Assembly: GCA_015228695.1 (NCBI GenBank)
Contig: JADGDA010000114.1
Span: 1 to 7,690 of the forward strand
Reading direction: 5' to 3'
DNA from: Alphaproteobacteria bacterium
GTDB lineage: Bacteria > Pseudomonadota > Alphaproteobacteria > Rhodospirillales > Rhodospirillaceae
Length of the DNA: 7,690 nucleotides
Below are positions 1 through 3,980 of this stretch, piece after piece. The notes under the pieces are model-generated. The model worked only from the letters and a program-made list of their open reading frames with translations, made no database searches and was not told the DNA's origin. Positions within the stretch are counted from its first letter, which is position 1. Every line of letters starts with the position of its first letter. A program made the translations under genes and the position numbers.

Positions 1-1198
1 GGCCAATCGAATCATTCTGACGGAGATAGTTAAACGAAGAAGAAGCAGACGAGGCAGCGGTAGTAGACAAAAACGCCTTGCTCAAATCGAGCGTAATAGG
101 CCGGTTAATTGGCGACGTTGAGGTGTTGGGATGCAGACGCTGGTACTCGGTCGCCCGGCGGTGCAGGTCCAGTCCTGCCGCGTCGACCGTGAGGCCCGGC
201 GGGGCGGAGAACGCGACCTCCTGACCTTCGGGAATGGGTTTGCCTCCGGCGATCTCACCGGTGGTCACCAGCTTGGGCTGAGCGGCGAGGCGATCGCGGA
301 ACGCCTGCCATGGGGTTTTCGTCACCTTACCGTCACCCTCGGAAAATTCGAGGGCGGACGTGGCATCCAGGGCAGCCAGGAATTCCAGCACCTGCGCCCT
401 GTCACCGGAGGCCACACGGCCCTCCCGGATCAAGCCATCCACGAAAGCCGCGTCGTCAGCATGGCGGCGAGCGGTTTCCTGGGCACTGAATTCCATCTCT
501 TTTGCCTGCAAGGCGTGTTCGCGCGCGTCCAGTTCCCGGGCGCGGGCGTCGAGGTCGGGGGTGTCAGGCATGGGGTCACTCTTGGCTTCGGGTTGGGAAA
601 AGGCGGGGGCTGTTTCCATATCCTCGCGAACAGACTCCTCGGCCAGCCACTGCACCTGATATCCGGGCACCGCGCGTTCGGCTTCGTCCCGACCGAACTT
701 TTCGATCAGGAAATCCCGTAGCGAGGACCACAGACCGGCACTCGTGCGACCGGAGAACTCCATCACCACCGCCTCGGAAACATCATCGGAGAAGGCGAGC
801 GGCTTCAGGCCGGAACAGGCGGGCGGCGCGGCCCCGAGCACGCCGACATGACGCAGCGACAGCGTGCCCGGCTTCGGGTTGGATTTGGACGTCGGCGGAT
901 AGAAAGCGGGCGAGACCTTGCGGAAGCGACCCTCGGCGACCGCCGTCGCCAACTCGGGAGCCAAGCGGCCCACGGTGGCGACCAGGCGGCCATCGGCGAA
1001 CTCCAGCCCGGTGATCCAGCCATAGGCCGGAGCATCATGGCTGGGGTGGCCGACCACCAGGGGAGCCTCGTGGACGGCGGGATCATAAGCCGCCGCCACC
1101 GCGCGCAAGTCCTGTTCGGTAAAGGTCAACTCGACTCCGGCCCGGCTGGTGAAGGTGCCGGGGCGGAAGATTTCGATCTTGCGGGTGGTTTCGGTCAC
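1..1198 (-). CDS. Mu I-type prohead protease/scaffold, runs off left edge
   Basis: This is the phage Mu gpI (gp32) family, the prohead maturation protease whose C-terminal part acts as scaffold during head assembly. It starts at GTG 1198, 7 nt after a GAGGGGG ribosome site, and stays open for 399 codons to the left edge. The family pattern is clear: VVGHPSHDAPAYGW (residues 48-61), GRLVATVGRLAPELA (70-84), EGRFRKVSPAFY (89-100) and LRHVGVLGAAPP (115-126). Ser96 and His117 lie in the conserved blocks and are candidate catalytic residues, which is an inference. Residues about 210-260 are charged and helix-prone (DLDARARELDAREHAL), as expected of a scaffold. Its place downstream of terminase, portal and minor head genes fits Mu gene order. 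It is odd that family-like sequence stops at HPNTS (356-360), after which a Ser/Thr-rich, low-GC stretch follows. A rearrangement or element end may therefore truncate it. Confidence 0.85.
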   Translation of the reverse strand, partial: MTETTRKIEIFRPGTFTSRAGVELTFTEQDLRAVAAAYDPAVHEAPLVVGHPSHDAPAYGWITGLEFADGRLVATVGRLAPELATAVAEGRFRKVSPAFYPPTSKSNPKPGTLSLRHVGVLGAAPPACSGLKPLAFSDDVSEAVVMEFSGRTSAGLWSSLRDFLIEKFGRDEAERAVPGYQVQWLAEESVREDMETAPAFSQPEAKSDPMPDTPDLDARARELDAREHALQAKEMEFSAQETARRHADDAAFVDGLIREGRVASGDRAQVLEFLAALDATSALEFSEGDGKVTKTPWQAFRDRLAAQPKLVTTGEIAGGKPIPEGQEVAFSAPPGLTVDAAGLDLHRRATEYQRLHPNTSTSPINRPITLDLSKAFLSTTAASSASSSFNYLRQNDSIG

Positions 1199-1359
1199 GT
1201 CACGGCCCCCTCGGGTTTCGAGCTGGGGCGAAGATGACGCAAAGCCGGGGAAGGGGCCGACACGGAACGATATCCGCCTGATGCGGGATCAGGGGTGCGG
1301 ACCATGCCAAAATCACCCCCATCCTGCTCCCGCATTTCCCTCGACGCAAGAGCCAACAT
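1195..1359 (-). CDS. Small ORF coupled to the I-type protease gene
   Basis: A 54-codon ORF begins at ATG 1359, and its TGA overlaps the GTG start of the protease gene (GTGA at 1198-1195), a geometry suited to translational coupling. No clear ribosome site precedes ATG 1359. An in-frame ATG at 1302 has GGGGGTG about 8 nt upstream and would give only 36 residues (MVRTPDPASGGYRSV onward). The product is short, Ser/Pro/Arg-rich and unrecognised, with no membrane segment or motif. It may be a leader peptide, a small phage protein or chance; the stop/start overlap is the main argument for it. Confidence 0.25.
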   Translation of the reverse strand: MLALASREMREQDGGDFGMVRTPDPASGGYRSVSAPSPALRHLRPSSKPEGAVT

Positions 1360-1382
1360 CAGGTGGGCAAAAAGGATCGAAG

Positions 1383-1398
1383 TTAACGGGTACTTAAC
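1383..1398. promoter_or_regulatory. CtrA-like binding site (TTAA-N7-TTAAC)
   Basis: The plus strand reads TTAACGGGTACTTAAC, that is TTAA, seven bases, TTAAC. Because the neighbouring base at 1382 is G, the minus strand also reads TTAA-N7-TTAAC, so the site is a full match in both directions. This is the consensus of the alphaproteobacterial response regulator CtrA. It lies in the spacer about 185 bases upstream of the protease GTG. The two half sites are 11 bp apart, on one face of the helix. No good -10 could be assigned next to it. Confidence 0.5.
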
Positions 1399-1417
1399 GG
1401 GGGCAGCGTGCGCAAGT

Positions 1418-1439
1418 GGGGGGAGGGTGGTAGGGTGGG
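1418..1439 (+). other. G-quadruplex motif on the plus strand
   Basis: The plus strand has four G tracts in the pattern G6-A-G3-TGGTA-G3-T-G3, with loops of 1, 5 and 1 bases, which is a canonical quadruplex motif. More G runs follow at 1451-1455, 1467-1470 and 1482-1487. The genes here are transcribed leftward, so the G-rich strand is the template. A quadruplex there could slow RNA polymerase or replication. It could also be simply purine skew in a non-coding spacer. Confidence 0.5.
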
Positions 1440-1528
1440 TGCGGATCGGAGGGGGTCACGCGTCCTGGGGCGGTTTTTTAGGGGGGTGACTCGGAAATAT
1501 ATGATGGCCGCTTCTGACCCGGAGGGAG

Positions 1529-1553
1529 CATTGGTCTTGTGTGAGGCCCAATG
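1529..1553. repeat. Inverted repeat CATTGG / CCAATG
   Basis: Six-base arms at 1529-1534 and 1548-1553 enclose 13 bases. Three further pairs can form inside after one mismatch, giving a moderately stable hairpin. It is the leftmost of four stem-loops in the non-coding spacer. Confidence 0.4.
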
Positions 1554-1562
1554 GCTGGTTTG

Positions 1563-1584
1563 CGTCCGTTGAAGACGTTGGACG
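1563..1584. repeat. Inverted repeat CGTCC / GGACG
   Basis: Five-base arms at 1563-1567 and 1580-1584 flank a 12-base loop that contains a second copy of GACGTT. It is weaker than its neighbours, but it continues the row of stem-loops downstream of the metallopeptidase gene. Confidence 0.35.
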
Positions 1585-1596
1585 TTTGGTTTGGCG

Positions 1597-1611
1597 GTCA
1601 GCAAAGCCGAC
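1597..1611 (-). repeat. Compact hairpin GTCGGC-TTT-GCTGAC
   Basis: Read leftward this forms a 6-bp stem with one G-U pair and a 3-base loop. It abuts the next hairpin at 1612 with no gap. No T tract follows, so it is not a standard intrinsic terminator. It could protect the 3' end of the cargo transcript. Confidence 0.4.
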
Positions 1612-1635
1612 GCAGCATCACGACAGAAATGCTGC
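1612..1635 (-). repeat. Stem-loop GCAGCAT-N10-ATGCTGC
   Basis: Perfect 7-base arms at 1612-1618 and 1629-1635 enclose 10 bases, about 65 bases beyond the metallopeptidase stop in the direction of transcription. Together with the abutting hairpin it makes a tandem structure in the presumed 3' untranslated region. It lacks the T run of an intrinsic terminator. Confidence 0.45.
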
Positions 1636-1699
1636 CGAAACGCGCTCCTGGGCGGCTGCGGAAGGAAAACGGCGCTTATCCGTGGGGGTGATACGGGAT

Positions 1700-3130
1700 T
1701 TAGCCGGGATAAAAACCGGGAATGTTCTGGAGAAAAACATCCTGGACGAGGTCTCCGCGATCCTCCGGCACTCCCCGCCCCACCTGACGTGCGACCACGA
1801 TTCGAGGGAGGTTGTACGTCTCGGCTAGATTATTCAGAAGACTTTCCAGATTCGGCCAATCCCGCGGCTCACCAGCCTCTTTCCAGCGTTGCAGTGCGGT
1901 CAACACCGGCAGCAACAGATGCGCAGCAAAAGCGTTGGCACGGGTTTCCACCATCCGGGGCAATCGCTGTGCATCTGCAAGGGTGTCCACCAGAACCGGC
2001 CATTCCTCAGGATCGTCCATCAGCAAATGGCCAACCTCATGCGCCCAGGTGAAATTAAGGGATCGTTCAAGATCGTCCCGTCCGTTTCCGCGACGGCTGG
2101 TCCCGGTGTTGAGCAGCACGGATGGACCATGATCTCCCATTGTTACCGCTAGACCATCGAGACGCGTTTCAGGTATCTCGACGCGATGAACCTTAATGTT
2201 CAATCGCATCGACAAAGAAGAAAGGTCCACCACATCGCTACCGTTTAGGGACAACCATTCTCGGACCTCGTTAGCAACGCGGATTCCCTGGTCTGTGGGG
2301 TTAGAATTGTTGCGGAGGCAAGGGGAGACATTCCGAACGCGGAAAGTCGCCAGTGAGTTTCCATCGCCAGACTTCAATTCACGAACGGCGTTCGTGACCG
2401 CGCAGAGACTGGTCACGCCCAAAGAGCCTGCCATCCGCGCGGCGGCAAGAATTGGTTGTCGGTTATCGTTGGCGATCTCGCTAAGCCCGCGGCCTGCAAC
2501 CAACGTCTTCAGATATACCATTTCCGCCGCAGCCGCCGTCACATTGGCCCTAGGCAGACCCCCGATAAAGGCCAAGACAGTTTCTGGATCAACGTTGTTT
2601 CGCATTTGCCAGCGGGCGACCATGGAGTGATTGTTCCCCAACAACGTGGCCGCCGATTCGCCAAGTCCTTCCATCGCGGTCATAAATTCAGTGAATGTTA
2701 CTCCTTCAACAAAGCGGTTGAAAGTTTCAATACGCATACGCGGGCCAGATCGCAGGACATAAAATGGCTCTAGCCCAGCCCCGAATTTCATTTGGCTCAG
2801 GTCATGGGCGTACAGGAACGCATCCAAACGAGATTGTTCATTTTCTACTTTGTGTCTGGAATTTACTCCAAAACTGTCCCATCGCGCCTCCGCCGCACTC
2901 ATTAACCCGGTCAGGGAGCGGGGCATCTGGCGTGCACTAAACGGAATGGGAAATGCCTGGGTAAGGAGAAGGGAAGGCCACGAATCAACCAAGTAGGACA
3001 TGACGTCCTCGGCGTCAAAGTCGGATGCCTCATCTCCTATGCCGGGATGGGGCCACACAGCCTCATCGTTTACGAGAACAGCCAACCGCAGGCATCTCTC
3101 CTGCTCGGTTATCTCAAACCTGATCGTCAT
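1700..3130 (-). CDS. ImmA/IrrE-family zinc metallopeptidase with large N-terminal domain
   Basis: This 476-aa protein has an ImmA/IrrE (DUF955-type) peptidase domain at about residues 275-450. The zinc motif HEVGH is at 364-368, with His364 and His368 as ligands and Glu365 catalytic. The third ligand is probably Glu395 in VETRANAFAAHLLLP, the family's usual second helix. Relatives cleave repressors or sense damage inside the cell, and no signal peptide or membrane segment is seen. The first 260 or so residues match nothing I recognise and show no helix-turn-helix, unlike common phage repressor-peptidase fusions. ATG 3130 has GGGAGG 8 nt upstream and overlaps the previous stop as ATGA, so the two genes are surely co-translated. 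GC is visibly lower than in the phage head genes, suggesting separate acquisition. The peptidase fold is secure; the substrate and role are unknown. Confidence 0.85.
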   Translation of the reverse strand: MTIRFEITEQERCLRLAVLVNDEAVWPHPGIGDEASDFDAEDVMSYLVDSWPSLLLTQAFPIPFSARQMPRSLTGLMSAAEARWDSFGVNSRHKVENEQSRLDAFLYAHDLSQMKFGAGLEPFYVLRSGPRMRIETFNRFVEGVTFTEFMTAMEGLGESAATLLGNNHSMVARWQMRNNVDPETVLAFIGGLPRANVTAAAAEMVYLKTLVAGRGLSEIANDNRQPILAAARMAGSLGVTSLCAVTNAVRELKSGDGNSLATFRVRNVSPCLRNNSNPTDQGIRVANEVREWLSLNGSDVVDLSSLSMRLNIKVHRVEIPETRLDGLAVTMGDHGPSVLLNTGTSRRGNGRDDLERSLNFTWAHEVGHLLMDDPEEWPVLVDTLADAQRLPRMVETRANAFAAHLLLPVLTALQRWKEAGEPRDWPNLESLLNNLAETYNLPRIVVARQVGRGVPEDRGDLVQDVFLQNIPGFYPG

Positions 3131-3537
3131 ATATCAGGCCTCCCGGCATTTTTGATGTGATCCTTTACCCACTGATTGAACCCAATCTCACACCCTTTCT
3201 CTCTCGCCATCTCGCACAAAGCCTGCTTCAAGCGGCGGCCCATGGGGCCAGCATAAGGGTACCCGTGGTAGCTCTTTCTAGGCTCGGTTGTCTGCCCGGT
3301 ATATATCGTTCCGTCTTGATCCACCACGAACAGACGCTTGGGAAAAGCCGCACTGTAGGGATGCTCAGTGAGGTAGGGAATGGCTTGCTCCAGCAATTTC
3401 GATTTACGATCCTCGGGCATAGAGGCCGGACACCTTCCTACGACCTCGCCGTTTGTTGATCTCACAATTTTAGGGATATTTTCTTTCCCTACATGTTTGC
3501 GCCGATTTTCTCCGCGCTGGTACTGGCGAACGGGCAT
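3127..3537 (-). CDS. Hypothetical basic protein paired with the metallopeptidase
   Basis: This is a 136-aa soluble protein of no family I can name. It has a basic N-terminus (MPVRQYQRGENRRKHVGK, residues 1-18), a segment EVVGRCPAS (31-39), a middle that looks like a strand-rich domain (PKRLFVVDQDGTIYTGQTT, 66-84), a distinctive KSYHGYPYAG (88-97), and a C-terminal helix ending QWVKDHIK. Conserved-looking Tyr, His and Arg in the middle could form an active or binding site, which is a guess. I prefer ATG 3537, which has GAGGAG about 13 nt upstream; GTG 3609 in the same frame would add 24 residues. Its stop overlaps the metallopeptidase start by ATGA, implying a fixed ratio and a joint function. 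It may be a partner, substrate, toxin or inhibitor of the peptidase. It is not a helix-turn-helix protein by eye. Confidence 0.7.
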   Translation of the reverse strand: MPVRQYQRGENRRKHVGKENIPKIVRSTNGEVVGRCPASMPEDRKSKLLEQAIPYLTEHPYSAAFPKRLFVVDQDGTIYTGQTTEPRKSYHGYPYAGPMGRRLKQALCEMAREKGCEIGFNQWVKDHIKNAGRPDI

Positions 3538-3563
3538 ATTCGAACCTGGGCTCCTCACTTGAG

Positions 3564-3839
3564 CTACTTGTCCAACCCTAATTCTGGCAGAATATCCAGC
3601 TTCCCGCACTCCAGGGAGCCGAAACTAACCGTCATCCAAGAAGTACCCTCTCGACGACGCTCGGCAACCAAGTAGCCTACCGGAGATTGGGGTGATCTGT
3701 TTCCCAAAATGCCCCCGATTTGAAGGCCTGCTTTCTCGACCTTGTCTCCAAAATCCGCATGTCCGCTTCCGGCCCAATTCGCTCGCGCCGAAACGCGGGC
3801 GCGCGCGTCCGCTTCCGGTCCATTGTGGACAATATTCAT
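3564..3839 (-). CDS. Doubtful 91-aa ORF upstream of the cargo pair
   Basis: An ATG at 3839 opens a 91-codon frame that ends 26 bases before the preferred start of the small cargo protein. The product (MNIVHNGPEADARARVSAR at its start) is unrecognised, with no membrane segment or known motif. Only a weak GAGTGAG precedes the start. A competing frame from TTG 3861 covers the same bases, and the start lies inside a candidate promoter, both of which argue against translation. Its favour is only position and direction. Confidence 0.22.
   Translation of the reverse strand: MNIVHNGPEADARARVSARANWAGSGHADFGDKVEKAGLQIGGILGNRSPQSPVGYLVAERRREGTSWMTVSFGSLECGKLDILPELGLDK
3761..3818. repeat. 12-base direct repeat GTCCGCTTCCGG
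   Basis: The identical 12-mer occurs at 3761-3772 and 3807-3818, 46 bases apart, each followed by a similar CCA-TT-like run. The copies flank a GC-alternating stretch in the spacer ahead of the cargo genes. They may be regulatory boxes or a remnant of duplication. Confidence 0.4.
3818..3830. promoter_or_regulatory. Operator-like inverted repeat GTCCA-TTG-TGGAC
   Basis: Perfect 5-base arms surround a 3-base centre. The repeat lies just downstream of the candidate -10 region of the cargo promoter, about where transcription would start, which is a common repressor position. Confidence 0.35.
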
Positions 3840-3861
3840 CCCGACTCACTCTGCGAGTCAA
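3833..3861 (-). promoter_or_regulatory. Candidate leftward promoter of the cargo genes
   Basis: The minus strand has TTGACT (3861-3856, five of six to the -35 consensus). A poor -10, TGAATA, follows after 17 bases at 3838-3833, with AATATT at 3836-3831 as an alternative at 19 bases. Transcription would begin about 3825 and reach the small cargo protein after a leader of roughly 290 bases. This would let the cargo be expressed apart from the late phage operon. Confidence 0.35.
3843..3859. promoter_or_regulatory. Operator-like inverted repeat GACTC-N7-GAGTC
   Basis: Perfect 5-base arms at 3843-3847 and 3855-3859 with a 7-base centre fall between the candidate -35 and -10 elements and overlap the -35. 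A bound repressor here would block the promoter. Arm sequence and spacing do not match the alphaproteobacterial LexA box (GTTC-N7-GTTC). Confidence 0.4.
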
Positions 3862-3876
3862 CCCCTTTCTCCATTA

Positions 3877-3966
3877 TCAATCCGGTGTTATAATCCGGGT
3901 GCAGGCGCTGGTCGGGCCGTACCCCTTTGGCCGGTTGCCGGGCGACGTGGTTTGTGCGGGAGCCAT
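3877..3966 (-). CDS. Doubtful 29-aa ORF after the minor head gene
   Basis: ATG 3966 lies 14 nt after the minor head stop, with a weak AGAGAG 8 nt upstream. It encodes MAPAQTTSPGNRPKGYGPTS and nine more residues before TGA. The product has no recognisable motif. Its third-position GC matches the head genes, so it may be a real tiny phage protein or the leftover start of a gene lost when the cargo arrived. Confidence 0.22.
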   Translation of the reverse strand: MAPAQTTSPGNRPKGYGPTSACTRIITPD

Positions 3967-3980
3967 AGTCACATCTCTCT

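Larger units (their letters stand above)
1199..1699. other. Long spacer between cargo gene and protease gene
   Basis: About 500 bases lie between the metallopeptidase stop and the protease start. Apart from the doubtful 54-codon ORF at its left end, no convincing gene is seen. Leftward frames in 1383-1604 are Pro/Ser/Arg-rich and look non-coding. From right to left it holds two abutting stem-loops and two more hairpins (1529-1635), an AT patch (AAATATAT at 1496-1503), several runs of G on the plus strand (1418-1487), and a TTAA-N7-TTAAC box (1383-1398). It probably contains the end of the cargo transcript and a new start for the head genes to the left. Confidence 0.6.
3610..3980. other. Spacer between minor head gene and cargo pair
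   Basis: About 370 bases separate the minor head stop from the cargo genes. No convincing gene is present, only a 29-codon ORF just after the stop and a 91-codon frame of doubtful coding value. It holds a candidate leftward promoter, two inverted repeats and a 12-base direct repeat. Composition is mixed, with AT-rich patches around 3871-3894 that stand out from the GC-rich head genes. Confidence 0.55.

Noticed and set aside
805..1086. Minus-strand 93-codon frame rich in Pro/Ser/Arg
   Set aside because: It is an out-of-frame reading of the protease gene with typical GC-rich shadow composition.
131..1237. Long plus-strand frames (131-721, 502-1014, 848-1237)
   Set aside because: They are antisense shadows of the I-type protease gene, whose minus-strand frame shows clear family motifs and a ribosome site.
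1466..1481. Possible rightward terminator before a T6 run
   Set aside because: Only a 4-bp stem with a G-U pair can form, and no rightward gene is present to end there.
1383..1604. Minus-strand 73-codon frame in the spacer
   Set aside because: No ribosome site, composition follows the C-rich strand, and the frame runs through the G-quadruplex and hairpin region without any protein-like pattern.
3538..3567. tRNA-like sequence on the minus strand (GTAGCTC...GAGC and GGTTCGAAT), a possible att site or tRNA remnant
   Set aside because: A D-arm-like stem and a T-loop-like motif are adjacent, but there is no anticodon arm, the T stem does not pair and no matching acceptor strand follows. Mu-like phages also do not integrate at tRNA genes.
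3625..3861. Minus-strand 78-codon frame from TTG 3861
   Set aside because: Arg/Gly-rich composition, a TTG start with no convincing ribosome site, and overlap with the candidate promoter suggest chance.
3889..3894. Perfect TATAAT on the plus strand
   Set aside because: No acceptable -35 lies upstream (TTTCTC at 17 bases) and no plus-strand gene follows.
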